Positions 1 through 6,055 of a stretch of 6,665 bases of DNA are shown in pieces. The stretch spans positions 1 through 6,665 of the forward strand of contig JASLSL010000227.1 of assembly GCA_030743445.1 (NCBI GenBank). Reading direction: 5' to 3'. The stretch comes from Alphaproteobacteria bacterium. Its GTDB lineage: Bacteria > Pseudomonadota > Alphaproteobacteria > UBA8366. The number at the start of each line of letters is the position of its first letter. Position 1 is the stretch's first letter. A model generated the notes under the pieces. The model was not told the DNA's origin. It saw nothing but the letters and a program-made list of their open reading frames with translations, and ran no database searches. The translations under genes were made by a program, and so were the position numbers.

Positions 1-112
1 GCAATTCGCAGACGTTGCCTGGAATGAGGCGCAACAGGCCGAATACCAGGATGGCCGCCCCGAGCAGGGTCGGGACCATCAGAAGAACGCGCTTGATCGT
101 GTATTTGTACAT
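1..112 (-). CDS. ABC transporter permease, DppB/OppB family (N-terminal fragment)
   Basis: Inner-membrane permease subunit of a peptide/nickel/oligopeptide-type ABC importer. Only the first 37 codons are in the window; the gene continues beyond position 1. The reading starts MYKYTIKRVLLMVPTL and goes on through a hydrophobic stretch (LLGAAILVFGLLRLIPG). This is the typical opening of the DppB/OppB family: a short positively charged N-terminus, one membrane helix at about residues 9-29, then the conserved RLIPG turn. The start at 112 is supported by a purine-rich Shine-Dalgarno stretch (GGGGAGAGGG) 3 to 12 bases upstream. It is transcribed divergently from the BTAD regulator across a 199-base gap, so the two may share control elements. 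The substrate cannot be inferred from this fragment. Confidence 0.8.
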   Translation of the reverse strand, partial: MYKYTIKRVLLMVPTLLGAAILVFGLLRLIPGNVCEL

Positions 113-176
113 GCCCTCTCCCCGGCGCAGGTTGGCTGATACTTTGGCTGCCACTCAGGGGGGAGGATTGGCCGTA

Positions 177-217
177 GCGATCACACGGCGATCATTAATT
201 GCATCACAGTTTCATCA
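177..217 (+). repeat. Phased heptamer direct repeats ending in ATCA (candidate operator)
   Basis: GCGATCA occurs at 177-183 and again at 188-194, identical and exactly 11 bp apart. Two weaker copies follow, TGCATCA at 200-206 and TTCATCA at 211-217, so the ATCA cores start at 180, 191, 203 and 214 (steps of 11, 12 and 11 bp). One-helical-turn spacing places all copies on the same face of DNA. Streptomyces SARP regulators, which share the wHTH-BTAD architecture with the neighbouring gene, are known to bind heptamer direct repeats at 11-bp steps. That the neighbouring regulator binds here is inference. Confidence 0.4.
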
Positions 218-229
218 AAAATCGCGAAG

Positions 230-254
230 ATCGACCAAATCGACCGAGATCACC
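230..254 (+). repeat. Short tandem direct repeat ATCGACC
   Basis: ATCGACC is present at 230-236 and 239-245, a 9-bp period, followed by a degenerate third copy (ATCACC at 249-254). It lies about 60-80 bases before the BTAD start. It could be a second operator element or chance; no function is claimed. Confidence 0.3.
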
Positions 255-274
255 GTTGTTCCGGGGATGCCGCG

Positions 275-288
275 GAGAGTATTCTCTC
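275..288 (+). repeat. Small inverted repeat in BTAD leader
   Basis: GAGAG (275-279) and CTCTC (284-288) form a 5-bp stem with a TATT loop, 23 bases before the BTAD start codon. It could be a weak leader hairpin or a dyad protein site. It is short enough to be chance. Confidence 0.2.
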
Positions 289-311
289 GGGTACACGAGT
301 AGTGGCTTGCC

Positions 312-1574
312 ATGACATCGCTGAAATTACGGCTTTTTGGCGGCTTTGAGTTGACCGGAGCAGGCGGGCCGCCCCTGCCCACCCGCAAGGCGGAAGCGCT
401 GCTGGCCTATCTGGCGGTGTCGGCCGGGCGGGCGCACCGGCGCGAAAAACTCGCAACATTGCTGTGGCGCGATCGGGGCGATGTCCAGGCGCGCCATAGC
501 TTGGCGCAAACGCTTTATTTGATCCGCAGGACATTCGGCGAGGAAGCCGACGGCATCCTGATCGCGAAGGACCGGGCGGTTTCGCTCGATCCCTTGGCCA
601 TCGAGATCGACGTCGGCGGGTTCGAGACCCTGGCGGCGGAACCGAAGCCCGATCGACTGCTGCAGGCCACAGCGCTCTATCGGGGCGAGATGCTCGAAGG
701 GTTCCATGTTCCCGAGGAAAATTTCGAGGAGTGGCTGCTCGTCGAGCAGAGACGGTTGCGCAACCTGGCGGTCGCCGCCCTGGAGCGGCTTCTGCGGCAT
801 CAGGTCGAGTGCGGCGACGATACCGCCGCGATCGAAACCGCGCGCCGGCTGTTGGCCCTCGACCCGTTGCAGGAACCGGTTCACCGGACGCTGATGCGCC
901 TCCACACCCGGGCGGGACGCGACGAGGCCGCCATACGCCAATACCTCGACTGCGCCGGGATTCTGCGCCGCGAGTTGGACGTCGAGCCGGATGCGGCGAC
1001 CGCAGCACTTTACCGCGATATCAGGGCGGGCCGCGCCTCGGCGAAGAGCCGACCTGGGACGGCGGGGCCGCTCGAGGCGGATTTACCGCGGCCGCACGCC
1101 GAGGTTCTGTCGATCGAGGTGCAACCGTCCCGGATCCTGCGGGCCGATGCCCGCGACCCGCACGCCCACGACTATGTATCGCGCGGCATCGCCTACCATC
1201 GCCGACTGACCAAACACGACAACGCCACGGCCAAGGAAATGTTCCTGCGGGCGATCGAGCTCGACCCGGATTATGCGCCGGCCTATGCGTGCCTCGGCTG
1301 GGTCCTGGTTCACGATGTCGATCGCGGATGGAGTTCGGATCTGGGAATGTCGCTGAACGCGCAGCGGACGGCGGGAGCCGGCTTCTATCTTGCCAAGGCC
1401 TTTGGTGCCGTCGGCGCCATGTACCTCTGGATAGGGCGGTGCCGGCAGGCGGCCACCGAACGGCGCAGGCGCTATTACGCCCGAACCTTGGTCGCACCGC
1501 CGTCGACGACCCACGGTCTGGAGTGGGCGCCGTCCCGCCAAATCTATCCTGTCAGCGGATTCCTCGAGTATTGA
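312..1574 (+). CDS. BTAD-domain transcriptional regulator with degraded TPR region
   Basis: Cytoplasmic DNA-binding regulator of the SARP-like wHTH-BTAD class, 420 residues. Residues 1 to about 95 form an OmpR-type winged helix, opening with LKLRLFGGFEL and followed by RKAEALLAYLA, as usual in this class. Residues about 96-245 are the all-helical BTAD region (EEWLLVEQRRLRNLAVAALE, and LEPVHRTLMRL-like helices). From about 284 there is TPR-type sequence: AHDYVSRGIAYHRR, then AIELDPDYAPAYACLGW at 314-330. After about residue 340 the TPR pattern weakens; MYLWIGR (370-376) is recognisable, but the last 45 residues match no TPR. An out-of-frame TPR-like stretch at about 1457-1510 suggests a frameshift. 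Relatives I recall are longer and often carry a TolB-like segment between BTAD and TPRs; here the linker is only about 40 residues. The start is bounded by an in-frame stop at 300-302; its Shine-Dalgarno is weak. Target genes are unknown. The N-terminal assignment is firm; whether the protein is still functional is uncertain. Confidence 0.78.
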   Translation: MTSLKLRLFGGFELTGAGGPPLPTRKAEALLAYLAVSAGRAHRREKLATLLWRDRGDVQARHSLAQTLYLIRRTFGEEADGILIAKDRAVSLDPLAIEIDVGGFETLAAEPKPDRLLQATALYRGEMLEGFHVPEENFEEWLLVEQRRLRNLAVAALERLLRHQVECGDDTAAIETARRLLALDPLQEPVHRTLMRLHTRAGRDEAAIRQYLDCAGILRRELDVEPDAATAALYRDIRAGRASAKSRPGTAGPLEADLPRPHAEVLSIEVQPSRILRADARDPHAHDYVSRGIAYHRRLTKHDNATAKEMFLRAIELDPDYAPAYACLGWVLVHDVDRGWSSDLGMSLNAQRTAGAGFYLAKAFGAVGAMYLWIGRCRQAATERRRRYYARTLVAPPSTTHGLEWAPSRQIYPVSGFLEY

Positions 1575-1640
1575 TGCCGGCCTCGAAGTGCGGCCCTCCG
1601 CCGACTGGCGGGGCCGCCGCGTGCATGCCACATTAACCCC

Positions 1641-4589
1641 ATGACCGAAGGACGGCCCCAGGTGAAGGGCGACGGCGCCCGGATCGGCGACAGCGCGCTC
1701 GCCGCACGCCTTAGGCGCGAGCTCGCCGGCGAGGTGCTGTTCGACGCGTTCAGCCGCGGGCGCTATTCGACCGACGCCTCGCACTACCAGGTCGAGCCGA
1801 TTGGCGTCGTCGTGCCGAAGTCGGCCGAGGACGTGCGGATCGCGATGCAGATCGCGGCCGACGAGGGCATTCCGGTGCTGCCGCGCGGCGGCGGCACCTC
1901 GCAATGCGGCCAGACCGTCGGCGAGGCCCTGGTCGTCGACATCAGCAAGCACCTCGACAAGGTGCTCGACTTCAACCCCGAGGAACGCTCGATCGCCGTC
2001 GAGCCGGGCCTGGCGCTCGACCAACTCAACCGGGTCCTCGAGCCGCACGGGCTGATGTTCATGGTCGACGTCTCGACCTCGAGCCGGGCGACGATCGGCG
2101 GCATGACCGGCAACAACAGCTGCGGCGCACGCTCGATCCGCTACGGGACGATGCGCGACAACGTGCGCGCGATCGATGCGATTCTGGCCGACGGCAACCG
2201 GTACCGTTTCGCCGAGGCGCCGGCGGATTTGGACGACGCCACCGTGGCCCCGGAATTCCGCGCGCTGGCACGCCAGCTGCTCGACCTCGGAGAACGCGAG
2301 GCGGACGAGATCATGGCCCGCTTCCCACGCCTGATGCGCCGGGTTGGCGGCTACAACATCGACGCGCTGGTCCCGGGCGCCTCGAACCGGCCCGGCGGTG
2401 GCCGGCCCAACCTGGCGCACCTCCTGGTCGGCTCGGAAGGCACCCTCGGCTTCTCGACGAGGATCGAGCTCGGTTTGCACAAGCTGCCTGCCCACAAGGT
2501 GCTCGGCATCTGCCATTTCGCGAGTTTTTACGAAGCGATGGCCGCGACCCAGCACATCGTCAAGCTCGACCCGGCGGCGGTCGAGCTGATCGACCGCACG
2601 ATGATGGACCTGGCGCGCGACATTCCCTTGTTCCGCTCGACGATCGAGAAGTTCGTCCGCGGCGAGCCGAACTCGCTGCTGCTGGTCGAGTTCGCCGGCG
2701 AGGACGGCCATGAGCAGTTGCGGAAACTCCGCCAACTCGGCGAGCTGATGGGCGACCTCGGGTTCCCGAACGCGGTCGTCGAGGTGACCGAGCCCGCCGA
2801 CCAGCGCGAGGTCTGGGAGGTCCGCAAATCGGGGCTCAACATCATGATGTCGATGAAGGGCGACGGGAAGCCGGTGTCGTTCATCGAGGATTGCGCGGTG
2901 CCCTTGGAAGACCTCGCCGACTACACCGAACGGCTCAATGCCGTGTTCGAGAAGCACGGCGCCAAGGGCACCTGGTACGCCCATGCCTCGGTTGGCTGCC
3001 TGCACGTGCGCCCGGTGATCAACCTGAAGGAGCAGGAAGGCGCCGACCGGATGCGGGCGATCGCCGAGGAAGCCTTCGCCATGGTCCGCGAGTACAAGGG
3101 CTCGCATTCGGGCGAGCACGGCGACGGGCTGGTGCGCTCGGAATTCCACCGCGCGATGTTCGGCGACCGGATGGCCGAAACCTTCGAGGACGTGAAGGAC
3201 CTGATGGACCCGCGCGGCCTCATGAACCCGGGCAAGATCGTGCGCCCGCCGCCGATGGACGACCGCTCGCTGTTCCGGTTCAAGCCGGGCTACGCGGCGG
3301 ACGTGCCGGAGACCGCGCTCGACTGGTCCGAATGGGGCGGCTTCGCGGGCGCGGTCGAGATGTGCAATAACAACGGCGCCTGCCGCAAGTTCGACGCCGG
3401 GGTGATGTGCCCATCCTACCGCGCGACGCTCGACGAGCAGCATCTGACGCGGGGCCGCGCCAACACCCTGCGCCTTGCGGTCTCGGGCCAGCTCGGGGCG
3501 GACGCGCTGATCAGCCCGGAGATGTACGAGACCATGCGGCTCTGCGTCGGCTGCAAGGGCTGCAAGCGCGAATGCCCCGTCGGCGTCGACATGGCGCGGA
3601 TGAAAACCGAGTTCCTGCATCACTACACAAGGCGCCACGGGCTTTCGCTGCACGACCGGCTGGTCGCCTACTTGCCGCGCTATGCGCCGGTGGCGGCGAA
3701 GCTGGCGCCGCTCCTGAACCTGCGCGACCGAGTGCCGGGATTGGCCATACTCAGCGAGGTCCTCACCGGGTTCAGCGCCAAGCGGGCGCTGCCGAAGTGG
3801 CGGCGCGACGTCTTCCGGCCTTCCGAGGTGGCCGCCGACGCCGGAGCCGAAGTCGTCCTGCTCGCCGATACCTTCAATATCTATTTCGAGCCGGAGAACT
3901 TGCGCGCGGCGCTGAAGGTGCTCGGGGCCGCGGGTTACCGGGTGCATGTCGCGCGGGCCTCGGACGGCGATGACGGCGGCCGGCCGCTCTGTTGCGGGCG
4001 GACCTTCCTCTCGGCCGGGCTGGTCGAGGAGGCCAGGGTCGAAGCGCGGCGCACGCTCGACGCCCTCCGCCCCCACGTCGAGCGCGGTGCGGCGGTGGTC
4101 GGGCTCGAGCCCTCGTGCCTGTTGACCCTGCGCGACGAGTTCGCCGCCATGCTGCCGGGGACCGAGGCGCTCGCCGGCCGCGCCATGTTGTTCGAGGAGT
4201 TCCTCGCCCGGGAGGCGGACCGAGGCGGCCTCGAACTCGACCTCGAGCCGCTCCATGGCGCCAACAAGGCGCTGCTGCACGGCCACTGCCACCAGAAGGC
4301 CTTCGCCCTGATGGGTGCGGTCGAGAAAACGCTCGCCCTGGTGCCGGGGCTCGAGGTCGAGACCGTGACGTCGAGCTGTTGCGGCATGGCCGGCGCCTTC
4401 GGCTACGGGCGCGATACCTACGACCTTTCCATCGGGATGGGGGAGATGTCGCTGTTGCCGGCGGTGCGAGAAGCGCCGGCCGAGACCCTGGTCGTCGCCG
4501 ACGGCATCAGTTGCCGCTGCCAGATCGAGGACCGGGCGGGGCGCGAGGCGCTGCACACGGCCCGCGTGCTGGCGGCGGCGTTGGCGTGA
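1641..4589 (+). CDS. FAD-binding and Fe-S-binding oxidoreductase, YdiJ-like (D-2-hydroxyacid dehydrogenase type)
   Basis: Large flavin/iron-sulfur dehydrogenase, 982 residues, close in length and layout to E. coli YdiJ (about 1018), which has been linked to D-2-hydroxyglutarate oxidation. The PCMH-type FAD-binding domain is residues about 50-275, with PRGGGTSQCGQ at 81-91, NNSCGARSIRYG at 158-169 and VGSEGTLGF at 263-271. The FAD-oxidase C-terminal substrate domain follows to about 540, with SGEHGDG at 490-496, then a MNPGKIV end. A ferredoxin-type module carries seven cysteines: C575, C581, C590, then CxxCxxCxxxCP at 635-646. Two CCG (heterodisulfide reductase-like) domains follow: CCG at 784-786 with EPSC at 823-826, and HCH at 882-884 with CCGMAG at 913-918. 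It should oxidise a D-2-hydroxyacid to the 2-oxoacid and send electrons via Fe-S clusters to an acceptor, perhaps quinone. No signal peptide or membrane helix is seen. No strong Shine-Dalgarno precedes the start, and no other ATG lies upstream in frame after the BTAD stop. The exact substrate (glutarate, lactate or glycolate type) is undetermined. Confidence 0.93.
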   Translation: MTEGRPQVKGDGARIGDSALAARLRRELAGEVLFDAFSRGRYSTDASHYQVEPIGVVVPKSAEDVRIAMQIAADEGIPVLPRGGGTSQCGQTVGEALVVDISKHLDKVLDFNPEERSIAVEPGLALDQLNRVLEPHGLMFMVDVSTSSRATIGGMTGNNSCGARSIRYGTMRDNVRAIDAILADGNRYRFAEAPADLDDATVAPEFRALARQLLDLGEREADEIMARFPRLMRRVGGYNIDALVPGASNRPGGGRPNLAHLLVGSEGTLGFSTRIELGLHKLPAHKVLGICHFASFYEAMAATQHIVKLDPAAVELIDRTMMDLARDIPLFRSTIEKFVRGEPNSLLLVEFAGEDGHEQLRKLRQLGELMGDLGFPNAVVEVTEPADQREVWEVRKSGLNIMMSMKGDGKPVSFIEDCAVPLEDLADYTERLNAVFEKHGAKGTWYAHASVGCLHVRPVINLKEQEGADRMRAIAEEAFAMVREYKGSHSGEHGDGLVRSEFHRAMFGDRMAETFEDVKDLMDPRGLMNPGKIVRPPPMDDRSLFRFKPGYAADVPETALDWSEWGGFAGAVEMCNNNGACRKFDAGVMCPSYRATLDEQHLTRGRANTLRLAVSGQLGADALISPEMYETMRLCVGCKGCKRECPVGVDMARMKTEFLHHYTRRHGLSLHDRLVAYLPRYAPVAAKLAPLLNLRDRVPGLAILSEVLTGFSAKRALPKWRRDVFRPSEVAADAGAEVVLLADTFNIYFEPENLRAALKVLGAAGYRVHVARASDGDDGGRPLCCGRTFLSAGLVEEARVEARRTLDALRPHVERGAAVVGLEPSCLLTLRDEFAAMLPGTEALAGRAMLFEEFLAREADRGGLELDLEPLHGANKALLHGHCHQKAFALMGAVEKTLALVPGLEVETVTSSCCGMAGAFGYGRDTYDLSIGMGEMSLLPAVREAPAETLVVADGISCRCQIEDRAGREALHTARVLAAALA

Positions 4590-4611
4590 CGGCGCCGAGG
4601 TGGTTTAGACT
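4581..4611 (+). promoter_or_regulatory. Weak candidate promoter before the small unknown gene
   Basis: TTGGCG at 4581-4586 and TAGACT at 4606-4611 resemble -35 and -10 boxes, but the spacer is 19 bases and the -35 overlaps the end of the dehydrogenase gene. It may allow independent expression of the 135-residue protein. Read-through from the upstream gene is at least as likely. Confidence 0.2.
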
Positions 4612-4632
4612 AGAGACCCGAGGAGACATTGC

Positions 4633-5040
4633 ATGGCCCCAGCGGATACCTCAGCCGTGATCGGCGACATGGAGTCGGACGCCGCCTGGCTCGTCGTGCG
4701 CCCATATGGCCGGCTGATCCAATCGATAGACGGCTACGGGTTCTACGACACCTCGATGCTGGACGCGGCCAAGGACGAGGTGCTGCGGGCGTTGCTGTCG
4801 GCACTGCGCCACAACTCGGACCCGGTGGTCGAATTCGCGCTCGAGGGCTCGGTCGAGATCCTGACCCGGTTCCGCGACGGCATTGGTCCCGAGCCGATCC
4901 TGCCGGCGAAGGACGGCGCCGACCCGAAGCAACTGTCGAAGCTGAACCGCGCGGCGCTGAAGGACGTCGACGACTACAAGGCCTTGGTCCAACAAGCCAA
5001 GGACACGCGCCTGGTCAGGCTGCTGGTCGACGGCGAATAG
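4633..5040 (+). CDS. Hypothetical acidic protein, 135 residues
   Basis: I do not recognise the family. The protein is soluble-looking: no signal peptide, no membrane helix and no cysteine, with 23 acidic against 16 Lys/Arg residues. The N-terminal part has a hydrophobic strand-like stretch (AAWLVVRPYGRLI), then a long amphipathic helix (about residues 41-58, LDAAKDEVLRALLSALRH). The C-terminal third is charged and helical. The reading frame is supported by a strong Shine-Dalgarno (GAGGAGA, 4619-4625) 7 bases before the ATG, and by GC-rich codon use like the upstream gene. It starts 43 bases after the dehydrogenase stop on the same strand, so the two are probably co-transcribed, which hints at an accessory or regulatory role for that enzyme. 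It is followed by a palindromic repeat and then the convergent Lrp gene. Function is unknown. Confidence 0.8.
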   Translation: MAPADTSAVIGDMESDAAWLVVRPYGRLIQSIDGYGFYDTSMLDAAKDEVLRALLSALRHNSDPVVEFALEGSVEILTRFRDGIGPEPILPAKDGADPKQLSKLNRAALKDVDDYKALVQQAKDTRLVRLLVDGE

Positions 5041-5053
5041 CGATAAGAACTGA

Positions 5054-5190
5054 CCGTCATCCCGGGCGAGCCCGAAAGGGCGAGACCCGGGACCCATTCC
5101 GTTTAACTCACGAAATAGCTGGACGACACGTCCGTTCTCAGGACTGAGTCCCGGCTCTCACTCACGTCGCTCGCTCGGCCGGGATGACGG
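5054..5190. repeat. Composite palindromic repeat element with 12-bp terminal inverted repeats
   Basis: CCGTCATCCCGG (5054-5065) and its exact reverse complement CCGGGATGACGG (5179-5190) bound a 137-bp element that fills the gap between two convergent genes. Similarity of the ends continues inward (GGCGAG-like on both sides). Internal dyads: CCCGGG/CCCGGG enclosing GCCC-GAAA-GGGC (5061-5091); GGACG-ACA-CGTCC (5121-5133); GGACT-G-AGTCC (5141-5151); TCCCGGC/GCCGGGA (5149-5155 and 5178-5184). No clear target-site duplication flanks it and it encodes nothing. From memory, CGTCATCCCGG-type elements are dispersed in many alphaproteobacterial genomes. It is likely a non-autonomous or BIME-like repeat that may also stop transcription from both sides. 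Confidence 0.7.
5061..5091. terminator. Candidate bidirectional hairpin terminator inside the repeat
   Basis: The outer stem CCCGGG (5061-5066) with CCCGGG (5086-5091) and the inner stem GCCC (5070-5073) with GGGC (5078-5081) close a GAAA loop, a very stable tetraloop class on the plus-strand RNA. It lies 20 bases after the stop of the 135-residue gene. There is no following T-run, so it is not a classical intrinsic terminator. A role in ending transcription or protecting RNA ends is inferred from position. Confidence 0.3.
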
Positions 5191-5204
5191 AATGAGATAT
5201 TGGG

Positions 5205-5666
5205 CTATTCCATGTAGTCGAGCGGCAGCGCGGTGGTGTACTTGATCTGCTCCATCGCGAAGCTCGAGCTGACGTCGGTCAGGCCGCCGATCGTGGTCAG
5301 CCGCTTGTAGACCGCGTCGTAGCCGGCGATGTCCGGCACCACGATGCGCAGCAGGTAGTCGACTTCGCCGCTCATCCGGTAGAACTCGACGACCTCGTCG
5401 ATATGGGCGACCGCCTCGGCGAACCGCTCGAGCCAGTCGTGCGAGTGGTCGCCGGTCTTGATCGCGACGAACACGGTGACGCCGAGGTTGAGCTTGGCCG
5501 CATCCAACAGCGCCACCCGGCGCTGGATGACGCCGGCCTTTTCCAGGTTCTGGATCCGCCGCCAGCACGGCGTGGTCGAAAGCCCGACCCGCTCGGCGAT
5601 CTCGGAGACCGCGGTGGAGGCGTCTCGTTGCAGGCAGTCGAGAATTTTGCTATCCAGTTTATCCAT
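5205..5666 (-). CDS. Lrp/AsnC family transcriptional regulator
   Basis: Cytoplasmic DNA-binding regulator of 153 residues, full length for the family. The N-terminal AsnC-type winged helix spans residues 2-60: LDSKILDCLQRDA, then the helix-turn-helix with recognition segment LSTTPCWRRIQNLEKAGVI at 29-47, nearly textbook Lrp. The C-terminal RAM ligand-binding and oligomerisation domain runs from about 63 to 145 (VTVFVAIK at 63-70; GEVDYLLRI at 100-108; the GxxDY turn is where family members bind amino-acid effectors). The first ATG at 5666 gives the exact family N-terminus, although no good Shine-Dalgarno precedes it (TTATCCC directly before the ATG). It is divergent from the DUF6356 gene across an AT-rich region, a common arrangement for autoregulated Lrp-type genes. 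Effector and targets are not determined; amino-acid control is the family norm. Confidence 0.93.
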   Translation of the reverse strand: MDKLDSKILDCLQRDASTAVSEIAERVGLSTTPCWRRIQNLEKAGVIQRRVALLDAAKLNLGVTVFVAIKTGDHSHDWLERFAEAVAHIDEVVEFYRMSGEVDYLLRIVVPDIAGYDAVYKRLTTIGGLTDVSSSFAMEQIKYTTALPLDYME

Positions 5667-5672
5667 GGGATA

Positions 5673-5751
5673 ATTTTTCTAAGTTACATGATATTTGAAT
5701 TTATTTTTCTATTATATCTTCAAAACATAGGAAACTCACAAACTATTTTTC
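5673..5751 (+). repeat. Three ATTTTTC(TA) boxes, candidate Lrp-type operators
   Basis: ATTTTTCTA occurs at 5673-5681 and 5703-5711, and ATTTTTC at 5745-5751. The steps are 30 and 42 bp, near three and exactly four helical turns at 10.5 bp per turn. The middle copy touches the TATAAT box and the expected start point of the Lrp-type gene. The minus-strand reading TAGAAAAAT partly fits the E. coli Lrp consensus (about 11 of 15 positions by eye). Autoregulatory binding is inferred. Confidence 0.4.
5711..5716 (-). promoter_or_regulatory. TATAAT -10 box for the Lrp/AsnC gene
   Basis: The minus strand reads a perfect TATAAT here, about 45 bases before the Lrp-type start codon, predicting a leader of roughly 35-40 bases. 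The best -35 match upstream is TTGTGA with a long 19-base spacer, so the promoter may depend on a regulator or on the AT-rich context. Confidence 0.45.
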
Positions 5752-5800
5752 CGGCCGATCCGGCACAATAATTAGCAGCGAACCGCAAGGAGATTGGGAC

Positions 5801-6055
5801 ATGTTGCGCCGGCTTTTCACCGAACATCCCGCCACGGTCGACGAAACCTACGGCGAGCACCTGGTTGTCGCGTGGTCGTTCTCGTGGCGGCTGGTCGCGG
5901 CCGGGCTCGCCTGCCTGGTCCACGCGGTCCTGCCGTTCCTGTTCGTCAAGACCGGCAGTTCGATGGTCACCCGGCTGCACGACCGGATGGTCACCAACCG
6001 GCACAACCAAACCGTCCGCAAGGCCGCGAACGCGAGCGCGGTCGGCGCCGACTAG
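5801..6055 (+). CDS. DUF6356 family small membrane protein
   Basis: Small protein of 84 residues that I recognise as DUF6356, a family of unknown function common in alphaproteobacteria. Conserved-looking features are LFTEHP at 5-10, Y17-GEHL, a hydrophobic segment at about 31-49 ending in HAVLPFLF (41-48), TGS at 51-53, and LHDRMVTNR near the C-terminus. One membrane helix is likely, with a charged, polar C-terminal tail and no cleavable signal peptide. The start is well supported by AAGGAG with an 8-base spacer. It is divergent from the Lrp-type gene, so it is a candidate target of that regulator. Its TAG stop overlaps the TAG stop of the convergent D-glutamate cyclase gene within a single CTAG. 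Molecular role unknown; family assignment is from memory of the motif pattern. Confidence 0.85.
   Translation: MLRRLFTEHPATVDETYGEHLVVAWSFSWRLVAAGLACLVHAVLPFLFVKTGSSMVTRLHDRMVTNRHNQTVRKAANASAVGAD

Larger units (their letters stand above)
113..311. promoter_or_regulatory. Divergent control region between ABC permease and BTAD regulator
   Basis: This 199-base non-coding gap separates two divergent genes. Its middle (about 180-240) is clearly more AT-rich than the flanking coding DNA. It holds two families of short direct repeats, a small inverted repeat just before the BTAD start, and the permease ribosome binding site at its left edge. I do not see a convincing -35/-10 pair for either gene. 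Divergent transcription plus ordered repeats suggests a shared operator region; that is inference. Confidence 0.5.
5667..5800. promoter_or_regulatory. AT-rich divergent control region between Lrp-type and DUF6356 genes
   Basis: Positions 5667-5750 are only about 21 percent G+C, in sharp contrast to the surrounding genes. The region contains the Lrp-gene -10 box, three ATTTTTC boxes and a small GCCG-ATC-CGGC dyad (5754-5764). The DUF6356 ribosome binding site AAGGAG lies at 5787-5792, 8 bases before its ATG. For the rightward gene, CACAATAAT (5764-5772) could serve as a -10, but I find no good matching -35. Confidence 0.6.

Noticed and set aside
250..1008. Minus-strand open frame opposite the BTAD N-terminus
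   Set aside because: The product is arginine- and proline-rich with no recognisable domain, while the plus strand encodes a clear wHTH-BTAD protein.
731..1636. Open frame of 301 codons overlapping the BTAD gene on the same strand
   Set aside because: Most of it is R/P/G-rich shadow sequence. Only a short stretch near 1457-1510 resembles TPR, and that is treated as evidence of a frameshift rather than a separate gene.
1083..4556. Very long open frame (about 1157 codons) on the minus strand
   Set aside because: It is antisense to the well-supported dehydrogenase and the BTAD gene. Its translation is low-complexity, rich in R, H, D, V and A, with no domain, as expected from codon bias in GC-rich DNA.
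5054..5190. CRISPR array or insertion sequence at the palindromic region
   Set aside because: There are no regularly spaced direct repeats and no transposase frame; the structure is a set of inverted repeats only.
5158..5568. Minus-strand open frame overlapping the Lrp gene in another frame
   Set aside because: It is a frame shadow of the Lrp/AsnC coding sequence, and its product shows no family features.
5403..5771. Plus-strand open frame across the Lrp gene and the AT-rich region
   Set aside because: It is antisense to a confident gene and gains length only by crossing non-coding AT-rich DNA.
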